A stretch of 64,000 nucleotides of DNA from Gigaspora margarita (Eukaryota > Glomeromycota > Glomeromycetes > Diversisporales > Gigasporaceae), in NCBI GenBank assembly GCA_009809945.1, contig WTPW01001648.1, positions 37,598 to 101,597 on the forward strand, given 5' to 3'. Each line of letters opens with the position of its first letter. The first letter of the stretch is position 1. The notes under the pieces were generated by a model. It saw only the letters and a list, made by a program, of their open reading frames with translations, did not search any database and had not been told where the DNA came from. The translations under genes were made by a program, and so were the position numbers. This document shows positions 1 through 10,884 of this stretch, in pieces.

Positions 1-273
1 TCAAAATTTTACTAATTGATCCTAATATTATGCTCTAAAAAAACTTGTTTAGCACATAAAAATACATTATTTTAGTATAATTACTTTTATATTTCTTGAA
101 AATTTAAGAAAAGATACTTAAATTTGGATTTTTTGATCAATAAATTCAAAATTAAGCATCTTTTCTTAAATTTTCAAGTAATATAAAAGTAAATATACTG
201 CAGTAATGTATTTTTATATGCTAAACAAGTTTTTTTAGAGCACAATGTTAGAATCAATTAGTAAAATTTTGAA
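1..273. repeat. Palindromic foldback repeat, family A, copy 1
   Basis: The first half is the approximate inverse of the second half, with the centre near 137. The outer ends read TCAAAATTTTACTAATTGA and its near complement. The motif GTGCTCTAA with AACTTGTTTAGCA lies inside each arm. No coding potential is seen. Its left edge may lie outside the window. It is probably a non-autonomous foldback element. Confidence 0.8.
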
Positions 274-317
274 AATCATAGAATTCTTTAGTATTTTTAT
301 TAATAAAATTTATAATT

Positions 318-590
318 CACAAAATTTTACCAATTGATTCTAATATTGTGCTCTAAGAAAACTTGTTCAGCATATAAAAATATATTATTCCGGCATATTT
401 ACTTTTATATTTCTTAAAAATTTAAGAGAAGATGCTTAATTTTGGATTTTTTGATCAAAAAATCCAAAATTAAGTATCATTTCTTAAATTTTCAAGAAAT
501 ATAAAATTAAATATGTCAGAATAATATATCTTTATGTGCTGAACAAGTTTCTTAGAGCACAATATTAGAATCAATTAATGAAATTTTGTG
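318..590. repeat. Palindromic foldback repeat, family A, copy 2
   Basis: A second, diverged copy of the 1-273 palindrome, centred on the self-complementary GGATTTTTTGATCAAAAAAT near 454. The arms are about 135 bp and end in CACAAAATTTTAC and its complement. The 591-628 tail and the sequence right of the gypsy element (14613-14720) both resemble this family, so the gypsy element landed within a cluster of these repeats. Confidence 0.85.
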
Positions 591-628
591 AATTATAATA
601 TTTTATATAATTTTATTAATAAAAATAT

Positions 629-1308
629 TGTTACAGTAGGGAGGCCTTCTTATACTCCTTACTATAACAATGACACGGCTACAGGGATTCTTTAGCGGTT
701 TATAGCGGTGTCCAAGAGGCAGGTATAATTTCCTTAGTCTGTAAGAAATTATAACTTCTCTGTAGGCGGTTCGTGATAGTATTTAGAGTTAACAATAGTT
801 TCTTTATTTAATAATAATAAGCAAGAGAGCTATTCCTAGGCTTCTATTCCCAAGAAATCCCTTTTACAAGATATTTAATGAATATAAAGAGAAGTGGGGT
901 GTCTGAGTCTAATTTGACTAAGGGAAATTCTATGTCTTTAAATACATTTTAGAATAAGCGTTATAAGCGTTGATTTGCAATGATAAACATTACAATTATT
1001 ATGAGCGACATAAGCGTTATAAGCGATATAATCGTTATAAGCGGTATAAGCGGTATAAGCATTATAAGCGGTATAAGCATTATAAGCAGTATAAGTGGTA
1101 TAAGCGGTATAAGCGTTATAAGTGGTATAAGCGTTATAAGCGGTATACGCGTTATAAGCGATATAAGCGTTATAAGCGATATGAACTATTCTAAATGTCT
1201 AACTTCTCAATAATAATAACAATGTGAAATACTAAAGATAATAATAATAAAATAAAATAATAATAAATAATAAATATTCTAATAACATTAACTACTCATT
1301 CTATAACA
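629..1308 (-). repeat. 3' LTR of the gypsy element
   Basis: It runs TGTTACAG...TATAACA with TG/CA ends and is closely similar throughout to 13932-14612. It contains a 9-bp minisatellite (about 955-1182). Differences from the other LTR are mostly single bases and unit-level differences in the minisatellite, suggesting a fairly recent insertion. Confidence 0.93.
955..1182. repeat. 9-bp minisatellite (unit about GCGGTATAA) in the LTR
   Basis: About two dozen tandem units of GCGTTATAA / GCGGTATAA / GCATTATAA. The period is divisible by three, so all frames stay open and give spurious peptides such as repeated Tyr-Lys-Arg. The partner LTR carries the same array with different unit variants and order, showing turnover since insertion. 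Confidence 0.9.
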
Positions 1309-1322
1309 TTTCCGTCCTCTTA
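1309..1322 (-). other. Polypurine tract of the gypsy element
   Basis: On the minus strand a purine run (AAGAGGACGGAAA) directly abuts the TG of the 3' LTR. This is the expected position of the second-strand primer for an LTR retrotransposon. It is interrupted by one C. Confidence 0.7.
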
Positions 1323-1329
1323 AGAAAAT

Positions 1330-2019
1330 TTACTCCGTAAATTCCTTCTCTAGTTCTTCTATTAAGAAGGTATAGTCTTCATCCTTTAACTTGATTATTT
1401 GAGTCATGGAAAGGTGTTTGGTCTGATGCATTAAGTCTTTAGGACAAACCGTAAAGATTTTTCTGATTCTGTGAGCTCCTTTCCAAATGTCTTGGGTTTT
1501 TCTTTCACCTTTAATTTTCTGAATCTGTTCTCTAATTTGTGTTCTATATTCTGTCTGTTTCTCGATAATAATTCCTAAGTAATAATGAGCTTCAATGGCC
1601 TGTATTTGTCCTCATCGAGATTGTTTAAATTTGGGTAATTCTTGGAGAATTTTATCAACTTGTTTGGTCCAAGTTTCTTGGAGAAAAGGATTTGTTCTGG
1701 CAGTCTTTTGCGGATTAAGAGTCTGAGTCAAGTCTTTAAGTAATTGGGCAATAGCCTTAGGTTTTTCAGGTGAGACTGGGGCTAATAAAGCTTCTATGTC
1801 TTCATCGAAAGGTCTTAGTAATTCATTAAGTTCATTAGAAGGGTCTGGTTCTTCTGTTGGGGTAATATCGATTACTTGTTCTGGGTTTTGAGCATCCCAT
1901 AAGATTACATTCTGACTAGAAATTCCTAAATAGTATTGGACAGCGGGGTCTTGTCTCCAAATAGAAAGAAAATTTTGAAGGGCCAGTATGGTATTGGGTT
2001 GTAAAGTAGCAGATTCCAT
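1330..2019 (-). pseudogene. Extra ORF downstream of integrase, unknown function
   Basis: One frame runs from an ATG at 2019 to a TAA at 1330-1332, 230 codons including the stop, and ends just before the purine tract. It is broken only by a TGA at 1612-1614, where the flanking sequence suggests an original Trp codon. The predicted product is hydrophilic, rich in Gln, Glu and Lys, with no signal peptide or membrane segment, so an envelope-like role is not supported. YYLGI occurs in both halves (near residues 30 and 145), hinting at an internal duplication. I do not recognise a family. It may be a gag-like or accessory protein of this retrotransposon lineage. Confidence 0.6.
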
Positions 2020-2601
2020 TTTAGGAGTTTTTGGTAATATATCTGGAAAATTTAATCAGAGTATAAAGTTATATATATATGTAATAAAGTAGTACAAGGA
2101 TTTTCATGGGGCAGTGTACAAAGTTTTACACAAATGTCACTCCCTTCCACAATAAATTTCTTCCAGAAATTTTAATTTTCGATTACAATTATTGGTTCCC
2201 ATGTCTATTTCTCGTAGTACTTAGCAAGTCTATCACTATTATAGTACTTTTGTAAAGTCTTTCCTTTTATATCACAGAGTTTATATGCACCATTGTTCAA
2301 TTTTTCTTGATTATAAAGGGTCCAATTCTTTTATCTTCGAATTTAGCAGATCGTGATATTTCTAATTCCTTTCGTTGTATCCATACTTTTTCTCCAATCT
2401 CAAAAGTTTCTTCTTTTATTTTCTTATCGAAATATTTCTTCTGTTTTTCTTGAGATTTTCTAGTGTTTTCTCTAGCTTCGTCTTGAAACATTGGTAATTT
2501 TTCTATTAATTCATAAGCACGTTGGAGTATACTGTCTTGCATATCTATTTCTGTATCTATATTGTCTACAGGATGTACTGGAATAAGAGCTTCTATGGGT
2601 A

Positions 2602-3154
2602 CCATATATTGCTAAAAATAAGCTACCTCTGAAAATAAGCTACCCCCCTCTTTTGGTCATGAAACGTAAAAACATCTTTGACCTGAAAATAAGCTACCCC
2701 ACGATCGACGAAAGTTGCTACATAGTAAAGTCCAAATTTTACTAAACAAATCGATTAAAGTCGCTTAAATAAACTTATTCACAAGATCAAAATGCATATA
2801 CTCTGAAATTTTCAACGAAATTGAAGAACTTTTTATTAATTGGATTTTAATTTTTACATTCAACGAAGAGATTAAAATTTTATTAGCAAAATATATTCGT
2901 TGAACGTAAAAATTAAAAGTCAAATAATGAAAAGTACTCCAATTCTGATGTAAATTTCAGGATAGATGTAGTTTAGTCTTCCAAATATGTTTACTTAAGC
3001 GCTAATAAAGATTTATATAGTAGAATTTAGACTTTACTATGTAATAACTATTGGTGATTGACCAAAAATCGATTTTATCCGAAAATAAGCTACCCCCAGA
3101 TTTTTTGTGTCCAAAATCATCCAAAAAAGGTAGCTTATTTTCGGACACATATGG
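2602..3154. mobile_element. TA-flanked MITE of the AAATAAGCTACC family, inserted in integrase
   Basis: Terminal inverted repeats CCATATATTGCTAAAAATAA and the complement of CCATATGTGTCCGAAAATAA, flanked by TA at 2600-2601 and 3155-3156. Excision leaving one TA restores the integrase reading frame (ATLPIE). The inner AAATAAGCTACC is repeated several times near each end. The interior holds a second inverted repeat (GTTCGTTGAA / TTCAACG type) and no ORF. TA duplication indicates a Tc1/mariner-superfamily transposase. The pogo/Tigger element at 48531-51803 shares the termini. Confidence 0.88.
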
Positions 3155-3725
3155 TAAAGTAGCTTGTCTTCCATAGACCAATTGAAATAGGGTATATCCA
3201 GTAGTAGCATGTCTTTTTGTTCGATAGGCTAAAAGAACAGCAGGTATGTGTAAATCCCAGTCATCATCTTCTTTTACTTTTGCAAGAAATTCACATAATG
3301 TTCAGTTAAGTCTTTCAACCATTCCATTTGTCTGTGGGTGATATGGTGAAGAGAATTTATGTTTGATGAGAAACTTTTCACACAGTATCCGTATGGTTTC
3401 ACTAATAAAGTTTCTTCCTTGGTCGGAGAGTATAATCTTTGGAGTTCCATGTCTACAGATAATTTCTTCGAAAATAAATTGAGCGAGAGTATTGGCACCA
3501 GCATCAGGTACAGCACGGGCTTCTGGCCATCTTGTTAAGTAGTCTGTAGCAACAATAATATAACGGTTGTTCTTGGCAGTTAATGGGGGAGGTCCTACAA
3601 GATCAATTCCAACTCTTTCAAAAGCACGTTCTATTTGAATTGGATGAAGGTGTTCTTTTCTTCTTCCTTTTTGTCTTTTCTGGCATGTCTCACAAGTTTT
3701 TATATATTCTTGAATGTCTCGGTAC

Positions 3726-5313
3726 TAGGCTTCCGCAAGGGCTCGGGCTACCCACGGGTACCCTGAGGGTAGTACCACACAGACCGGGTTAGGGTATTGA
3801 TTTTTGGGTCCTAGGGTAAGGGTAAGGGCTCAAGTACTGAGCCCTTATATAGATAGGGTAGGGCTAAAAAGCAACAGTACCCTACCCTCGTACCCGCGAA
3901 TACCCGGTACTAAACAACCTACCAATTATAATCCAGGCTCTATCAGGTTCTATCGCAGTATGTTACATGGATTATCTTTGCATAAAAAAAATCAACATTT
4001 TTTTTTCTTTGGTTTAACCCCACATTAATAATATGGATGTCACGTACGCACTAATTACCAACGCGTAACCAACGTACTAATTAACAACGCACTAATTACC
4101 AACGCACTACTTACCAACGCACGCACTAATTACCTGCATTCTAATCTACCAACAGACGTACTAAATACGCTAACAACTCACTGAGCTACCAGTATACTGA
4201 GCTGCCAACACATTGAGCTACAGTACCAACGTACTGAATTACCAACCAAGAAAAGTGGAAGGCTATTAAAAGCCATAGGCAAGATATTAGTATTGTTGCA
4301 ACTTTTTACTCATTATACTGGAACGTTAAAAGCTAACAATACTATATTAATACCATAGCATCTACTACTAATATAAAATCACAAAGTCATGGAAGATTTC
4401 ACAGACGATGATGCCCATAATTATGATAATTATGATGGGCGTCAACTCGGTTACTAGCTTAACCACTTGTTCTAAAAGCATTAATAGCGCAACTAGTGAA
4501 ACTGTCAGTGAAGTCACCAGCGAAATCACCAGCGAAATCACCAGCGAAACCACACCAAGGTTTACGTCCCCCGTTTGGGACCCTTTTTTTTTGTTAAAAG
4601 AAAAACAATCGGTATCACTATTGATACGTATCGATATATAATTTATAACAGTATTATTAATAACGATAAATATATTTATTAAATTTATCAGGTTCAAAAC
4701 GATTCAACTCATTAAAAAGACAGGAAATTGCCTGAAATTTCACAAGCTGTCTATAAATTATTAATAACAAATTTACGTTCGAAAATTTTATGTTCAAAAA
4801 TTTTATGTTAATATGAAATTTTGAGTGTTCAACTAATAGAATATATAAATGTATTAAAAAAAATTCGTACGTTAAGTATAACCAAAAAATTTACTGGAAC
4901 TTTTGTGAAAAATCGAGCGTAACTTTTTAGAGATAGTTCTTATAAAGAGATTTCGCTTAAAAGAAATTAGAAAAACAAGCGCATATTTAGGAAATCTTTT
5001 AAAATTTTGTACTTTTCTTTATAATTAATTAAAAATTATATTTTAATTAATCATTTTTGCTGATAAAAATCTGATCTTATTTTAAAGATATAATTTTTTT
5101 GTTATGTAATATATGTACTCGCATTAGCCTATAACCACTTGCGGGTATTTTGTGGGCAGTTCGGAGGGTACCCTAGCTCATATGGAACGGGTACGGGTAC
5201 TAGATTCTGAACCCTAGGGCAAGGGTAGGGCCCGGATAGTTAAGCCCTTTTATAGGCGGGTAGGGTCAGGGTATTGCTAGTACCCGGCCCTACCCGGCCC
5301 TTGCGGAAGCCTA
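3726..5313. mobile_element. hAT-like non-autonomous element with exact 8-bp target duplication
   Basis: Ends TAGGCTTCCGCAAGGGC and its complement, flanked by CTCGGTAC at 3718-3725 and 5314-5321. The 8-bp duplication and TAG-type termini fit hAT. Excision rejoins the integrase zinc domain. The terminal 150-200 bp are rich in GGGTA / TAGGG, giving a telomere-like look. About 4380-4600 (+) resembles the first exon of a transposase: a Thr/Ser-Glu repeat stretch then FTSPVWDPFF, where a BED zinc finger might begin. The rest of a transposase is missing, so this is probably an internal-deletion derivative. The remainder of the interior is AT-rich with no recognisable gene. Confidence 0.9.
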
Positions 5314-5614
5314 CTCGGTACATTTGATCCCAATAATATTGTTCAGCTATTTTATAGTACATAGCATCGGTTCCCAAATGCCCAGCAGTGGGATGTTTGT
5401 GCATCATATAAAGGATCGGTTCTACTTCTGTTCATTTAATAACTCTAAAGAGGTGATCAGTATCTTTTCTATTTCTTTTATATAAGAGGTTATATCTAAT
5501 TTCAAAATATCTAGCCTGATTAATTAATTGTTTCTTTTGATAGTCTGTGTATTTTGTCTGATTCTAAGTAATTATAAAGTTGAATATAGCGATCTAAATT
5601 CATGATCTAGATGG

Positions 5615-7030
5615 TTTATCTGTCTGTGTCAGTAGGCGTGATAAAGCATCAACATTAGAGTAAATTCTGCCTGGTTTGTGAAGGATTTCAAAGTTGTAAG
5701 GTTGGAGTTTAAGAATCCATCATCCAATTCTTCCTTTAGGTTCAGCAGAGCGTAGCCATTTTAAAGCAGAGTGGTTTGTTACTAATACAAAGTGAGTAGC
5801 GCCTAAATATTTGTGAAAGTGTTCAATAGCCCAAACTACAGCAGCACATTCTAATTCTGTTGCGCTATAGTTTACTTCTTCTTTTCGAAGGCTTTTGCTT
5901 GCATATGCGATTGGATGTTCTTTTCGATTGTGGTCTAGTTGGCTAAGAGTGGCACCAAATCCATAGTAAGAAGCATCGGTAGCCAAAATAAATGTCTTCT
6001 AAAGTCTGGGTAGGCTAATATAGGGGCAGCAGTAAGTCGATTCTTTAATTCTATAAAGGCTTCTTGTTGAACATGGGTCCATCGGTAGAGTTCATCTTTT
6101 TGTAACAATCGATTTAATGGTTTAGCAATAGCAGAGAAGTTTTGGATAAATTATCTATAGTATCCAGCTAATCCTAAGAATGAATGAAGTTCAGTTATAT
6201 TTCGTGGTGGTCGTATCTTTTGAACGGCTTCTATTTTTGCAGGGTCTGGGTCTATTCTATTAGGTGCGATGATATATCCTAAGAAAGGTAAACGTTGCAT
6301 CCAAAAATTACATTTCTCGATGTTAAGGCGTAATCTAGCTTTCTTAATTCTTCGAAATACTTCATTTAAATGTCTAAGGTGGTCATCGAATGTTCGTGAA
6401 TATACTATAGTATCGTCTAGATAAACTACTACAAACTTCTATGCAATTCCATCATATACTCAGTCCATAAGCCTTTGAAATGTAGCAGGAGCATTACAAA
6501 GTCCAAAAGGCATTACATTAAACTCGTAGGTTCCATATCAGGTTACAAATGCAGTCTTTTCTTTGTCTCAAAGGTGCATTGCAACTTGCTAGTATCCATT
6601 TGCAAGATCCAAAGTAGAAAACCAATGTGATCCAGCAAGAGTATTCAACATTTCGTCTATGCGAGGTAGAGGGTATGCATCCTTTTTGGTAATGTTATTG
6701 AGCTTCTTATAGTCTACACAAAAACGTAATTTTCCATTTTTCTTTTTCACTAAGATGACAGGAGAAGTCCAGGGGCTATCAGAGGGTCGGATAAGTTTGT
6801 GTTTTATCATCTGTTGGATTTTCTCTTTGATAAATGTCTGTTCATTTGGAGGTACAGAGTAAGGTCTAGAGCGAATTGGAGGTACTTCCTCTGTAAAGAT
6901 ACGGTGAGAAACTAAGTCAGTTCTACCTAGTTCATTCATGTCTGTTGCAAAAATATCTAAAAATTTTTCAAGTAGTTGTCTAAATCTATATCCTTGTTCT
7001 GTAGTAAGAGGGCCTATATTTAATAAGGTA
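5615..7030 (-). pseudogene. Reverse transcriptase and RNase H of the gypsy element
   Basis: In minus-strand order: a lead-in (GPLTTEQGY), RT fingers with RPSDSPWTSPVILVKKKNG and LRFCVDYKKLN, the LDLANGY region with the first catalytic Asp, NVMPFGLCNAPATFQRLMD, the catalytic YLDD near 6412-6426, LGYIIAP, then a linker and RNase H beginning ATDASYYGFGATLSQ and ending DALSRL near 5620. Several stops (TAG after NGY at 6586-6588, others near 6470-6575) fall where a Trp is normal or plausible in the family. A one-base frameshift near 5998 separates RT from RNase H. Domain order and motifs are typical of Ty3/gypsy. The product would copy element RNA into DNA. Confidence 0.92.
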
Positions 7031-7229
7031 CTTGGGGTTAGGGTATATTCTTCATAAGGGATAAGGGTGTCTATACTATATACAGGGGTAGGTACTAAGT
7101 CGAAAGGGGAATGTTCAAGGGGTCTATCTATACTATTGTCTGAATCAATAGGTAGTTTGTCATCCTGCCTAGGATTATCTAAAAATTTGGATTGGCAAAA
7201 AGGGTTGCAAGAGTATTAGTTCTTTGTTG

Positions 7230-7980
7230 TTAGTATTGGGTATCTTGTTGAATAAATTGAAGTAGTCGTTGGTTAAAAGTTTCAAGTTTTTGAACTTGTT
7301 GTTGGAGTTGTTCAATAGTCTGGTTCTGTAGAGTAATCCGTTGTTGTAATTCTTCCAAAGCATCTATAATAACAATATCTGGTTTATCTTCCATAGGTTC
7401 TTTAATAGGTTCTTCTGGTTCAGTTTTTGGTTCTGGTTCAAATATGGATGGTGAAGGAGGTTCACAGTCAGCACAATATCCATTATGTTCGTCTAGTTCT
7501 TCTTGGTGTTTAACATGAAGGCATTCCTTGCAAAGATCAACAGGGTCTGAGAAGTTTCTTCTGAGATTAGCAAGAGCAGATTCTTTGCAAAATTCAGGAT
7601 GGCTAGTATCGAAAGAAATTTCAAGGGCTTGTTGTAGTTGAGTTTCTTCATTTCCTTCTAGAAGACCATATTCAGCACGAAGTATTAAAGACATTTCTTC
7701 TGGGCTCCATGGTTGGTGAATTTGATCAGTCACTTGAGGTTCTACTTTCAGCTAGATATTGGTTACTTTCTTCTAAAAAAACCTTGGCTAGTCTGTAAAT
7801 GCGAATCTGGTTCATTTCATATTGAGATCTAGCACTATGGTTGGATTCAGTATAATGTCTGATTCTGGTCCACAGGTTATAGTTAGGATTATAGAGGATG
7901 TCTTGTCCTGCTTTGTAAGCATAAAGGTGTTCAAGATCACAAAACCAAAGGGCTTGTTCTAGGCTTTCCAAGCTATACAT
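7230..7980 (-). pseudogene. Acidic coiled-coil linker between the zinc module and RT
   Basis: Two overlapping pieces on the minus strand, 7980-7726 and 7733-7230, lie in different frames, so a one-base frameshift near 7730 splits one ORF. The first part has a Trp/Tyr-rich segment (ALWFCDLEHLYAY). The second has two Cys pairs (CKECLH and CADCE) that could close a zinc site, an acidic Pro/Glu stretch, then a Gln/Leu heptad-like helix (LQNQTIEQLQQQVQKLE) likely to form a coiled coil. I do not recognise it as a standard Ty3/gypsy domain. It sits between the protease and RT and is probably part of the same polyprotein. Confidence 0.6.
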
Positions 7981-7984
7981 TCTA

Positions 7985-8595
7985 GAGGTGGGTCTAGTTT
8001 CTTCACAAATCTTGCATGGGACAAGAGTTCCACGTCCATCTCCTTGGTCGTAATAATAAATACGTTGAGGGTCATCTGAGGGAAGTTTATAATGGTAGTC
8101 AGAATAGCATCCACGACAAACAAACTGATTGTTAAGGGCTCGTAAGTCTTATGGTCTATTGGGCTTTTGGCAGTGACAGCAATGGTGAATATGCTTTGAA
8201 CTATAATTATACAGTCTTTTGGCTTCAACTGCATCAGGATCACATCCACATTGACAAACTCGGTTCTGTTCCTTGAGGGTTGCAAGAGGACAAGCAATAG
8301 CAATATGGCCTGTCATTCTACAAGTATGACAAACGTTTTTAGAGCAGTTTCGATACAGATGGTCATTTCCATGGCAAATGCGGCAAGAGGTCCTTCTAGG
8401 TAATTGTTGAGGGCAATGGACAGCAATATGTCCTTCTTGTTGACAACGGTTATAACGATTGGTAGGGCAATTGGCAAAGAAGTGATCAGGTGATCCACAG
8501 TTTCCACATACACGAGGAGTAGGAGGGTTTCGTCTTCTATGTCTAGGCTGATAGATAATCCAGGGGTTGGCATCATTATCAGAGGTAGAGATCAT
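7985..8595 (-). pseudogene. Multi-zinc-knuckle module located after the protease
   Basis: The minus-strand frame from 8595 holds repeated CCHC knuckles with CX2CX4HX4C spacing: CGNCGSPDHFFANC, CRICHGNDHLYRNC and CHTCRMTGHIAIAC. Another, between the first and second of these, has lost its first Cys (YNRCQQEGHIAVHC; Tyr in place of Cys fits one G-to-A change). It continues with CQCGC, CCHCQ, and past a TAA in the same frame (near 8149) with CRGC and CKIC, which look like a C4 ribbon. These would bind nucleic acid. The normal gag knuckle is separately present near 9550, so this is an additional module between protease and RT. Confidence 0.75.
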
Positions 8596-8802
8596 GTTTG
8601 GTTCTCAGTTGAAAGCATAAGCTTCTTGGGGCACTAAATATTCTTGTTCGTAAGTGTCTAATTCAGCAAGGTCAGTAACAGTAGGTTGGGATGGTAGAGG
8701 TTGGTTACTTTCATAAGAAGTAGAGATAGTATGTTTTTTGTTTTTCCATCTAAATGAATAGCGTCCATTTTTTCAATTATAACTGGCTTCAATTTTCTTT
8801 AA

Positions 8803-9105
8803 CTAGTCATTTCCAAGCAATAGAGAGTAGGAAGTAGCAGGTACAACTTCAACGGTAATAGGTACAATGGCACCATCAATTTCTACAGATAAGTCTCGAA
8901 TAATTCCTAGAAGGCGAGCAGATGTTCCAGTAGCAGATATAATAAGACTAGTAGAGGCTTGTTCTATTTTCAATCCTAAGTCTTGGACTACTTTGTGAGC
9001 AATCATACTAATAGAGGCTCCACTATCAATGATAGCTTGATAGGGTCTTTGGTTTAGTTGGACATTGCATTTTACAGGTGTAGTATGAGCAGGTGTCTGG
9101 ATCAA
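8803..9105 (-). pseudogene. Retropepsin-type aspartic protease of the gypsy element
   Basis: About 100 residues on the minus strand. The catalytic DSGAS is near 9014-9028, preceded by the substrate-strand motif YQAII. A hydrophobic-hydrophobic-G flap-side motif (ARLLGII) and a C-terminal SLLLGND follow, as in gypsy retropepsins. It lies downstream of gag and upstream of the zinc module, in the same frame as RT and the knuckles. It would process the polyprotein. This segment itself is uninterrupted. Confidence 0.88.
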
Positions 9106-9139
9106 GTTAGCAATTTTGCTTCTTCATACAAATAGGAGG

Positions 9140-10884
9140 ATAAAGCAGTACGAATAGAGGCATTATTCAAAAGTGTTTCCTATTTTTGTGGATTGAGAGT
9201 TTGGTTGGAAGAGGTACTGGTAGCGGTAGGAAGAGTTTCATCCAGATAGTTAACATTTCTATAGTAAGATGAGGGGGTACGATTAGAGGGTCTCCATGAA
9301 GAGTTAAAGGATCTATCACGACTTCTAGAGCGATAATCATCTCGGTCATTTCGGTTATCTCTATTTCTTGAACAACTCTGATCCTGATTATAATTGTCTT
9401 GATTCCTATTATAATTATCTCGGCTTCTAGATCTATTTCTATATGAGTCTCGTTGGCGATTGTTGTTATTGTTAGATTGTCTGTTTCTTCCTCGTTCTCG
9501 ATTTTGGTCATTTTTCTTGGTTCGACAGTGAGCAATGAAATGTCTGGTTCTACCACAATAGTGACAAGTAGGAGGTTGTTTAATAGGGTTGGCTTGTTTA
9601 GGAGAGTCAGCATAGTTGACAGAGAGGTTAGAGGATTGTTGCTTCTGTGCAAGGTTAATACTAAGTTGGACAATTTGGTCAGTTAGTTGTTTAATGGCTT
9701 TGTCTGTATCGGTGTTAGGAGAAGCTATAAGTTTTTCAGTTTCTCATTTACAAGCAGTATCCATAGCGGTAGCAATATTAGCAGGTTCAGAAGCTTGAAC
9801 ATTAATAGCAAATTCAGGGCGAAGTCCTTGGATAAAGAGTTGTTTCAAAAAGTTTGCAGAAAAACCATCAGTAGGGTCAACACGTTCTTTCAATTTACGA
9901 AATTGATTAATATATTCATCAACAGAGCTGGTTCCTTGTTTTATATCGAAAAGTTGTTTTTGCCATATGGCTTTTTGTTTGGGGGTAAGGAAGCGTTCTT
10001 TAAAAAGGTGTTTGAAACTAGTGTCTGGATTATGGTCATTACTAAAAGCAGTGGGGGCATTAGCAAGAGAGGTAAACCAGTCTAAGGCAATTCCTTTAAA
10101 TACACAGGGACAAGTTCTAATTTTCGAGCAGCACTCTAGCGGTTGGCAATAGCAGCACGTTTAAATTCAGTATACCATTCAAGTGGGTCTTGGGTTCTAT
10201 CATTACTAAAGAAGCTAATAGAGAGAAGGTTCTTTTCAGGTCCTCCATTGGTCATTGCAGCAGCTAAGGTATTAATAGCAGTAGTAGCATCTCTTTGAGC
10301 TTGGTCACCTATATTAGAAGGTAGATTGATTACAGGTGGGTTGAGTACAGGTAAATTAATTGTAGGTGGTGGTAAAGGTGGTGTTTGGTTTTCTTCAGTA
10401 GTTTCAGGAGCAGTATTAGGTAACTGTTGATTTAATTCAAAGGTAGTAGTAGTATCAAAAAAATGTTCAAGATCAACTTCTAGTTGTTGGGGTGTTAAAG
10501 TTACAGGACTTGCAGTTAAGCTAATACGTAGGATTCGAGGAGAGTGAGAGCTAGTAGTACTATGGTTGTCACCAAGAGGATGTAGATTAGGGCTAGAAGA
10601 GGTGGCAACAAAGGTATCACGAAAAGTGTAGTTGTAAGGGTTTGAGTAGGTGTGTCAGCAATAGAAGAGCCAAAGTCTGGATATGGGTCGTATGGTCAGT
10701 GATAAGATTCAGGTTCTGGGTCAAGGTAATAATCCAAAACAGTATAATCATCAAAGTCTATAGGAGGTAAGATAGTACAGTTGGCATATCGTTGGAGGAT
10801 AGCAAGGGCAATTTCTTCTGGGTTTACAATGTCTACTTGGTAGCGGCAGCTAAAAATAATATCTCTGATACAAGCACGAATAGT
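9140..10884 (-). pseudogene. Gag, main part with capsid region and CCHC knuckle
   Basis: Minus strand. After a Pro-rich spacer comes the retrotransposon gag core: PLEWYTEFKRAAIANR, GIALDWF, then ERFLTPKQKAIWQKQLF, SVDEYINQFRKLKERV and FLKQLFIQGLRPEF. It ends with an Arg/Ser/Asn-rich tail and one CCHC knuckle, CHYCGRTRHFIAHC, near 9530-9570. A one-base frameshift near 10095 separates LELVPV from KGIALDW. TAG after AIANR and TGA after TACK sit where Trp is plausible. Gag would form the particle and bind element RNA. Its N-terminal part lies across an insertion at 13430-13710. Confidence 0.87.

Larger units (their letters stand above)
2297..5450 (-). pseudogene. Integrase of the gypsy element, split by two insertions
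   Basis: Read on the minus strand after removing the insertions at 3726-5313 and 2602-3154. An HHCC zinc domain (H-x-H and GHLG near 5380-5403, then CETC near 3690) leads into a DDE core. The catalytic residues are visible as D in GIDLVGP (3602-3604), D in SDQGRNF (3422-3424) and E in MVERLN (3314-3316), giving D-59-D-35-E spacing. The GYT..QLVYGRQATLPIE block is interrupted exactly at its LP by the MITE. The C-terminal part (2297-2600) ends with a GPFII-type motif. A TGA at 3302-3304 follows ERLN, probably from an Arg CGA. It would insert element cDNA into chromosomes if intact. Confidence 0.88.

Noticed and set aside
970-1213. Overlapping plus-strand frames of Tyr-Lys-Arg and Ile-Ser-Gly repeats in the LTR (again at 14274-14517, and a Leu/Ile/Pro-rich frame on minus)
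   Set aside because: They are translations of a 9-bp minisatellite whose period keeps every frame open. No start context or conserved protein.
3274-3516. 80-residue minus-strand frame over the integrase core
   Set aside because: It is out of frame with the integrase, whose SDQGRNF and MVERLN motifs read in another frame.
7959-8303. 114- and 87-residue minus-strand frames over the zinc module
   Set aside because: Shadows of the knuckle frame. They show hydrophobic composition and no knuckles.
9167-10152. Several 60-168-residue frames on both strands across gag
   Set aside because: Shadows of the gag frame, which is supported by the capsid motifs and the CCHC knuckle.
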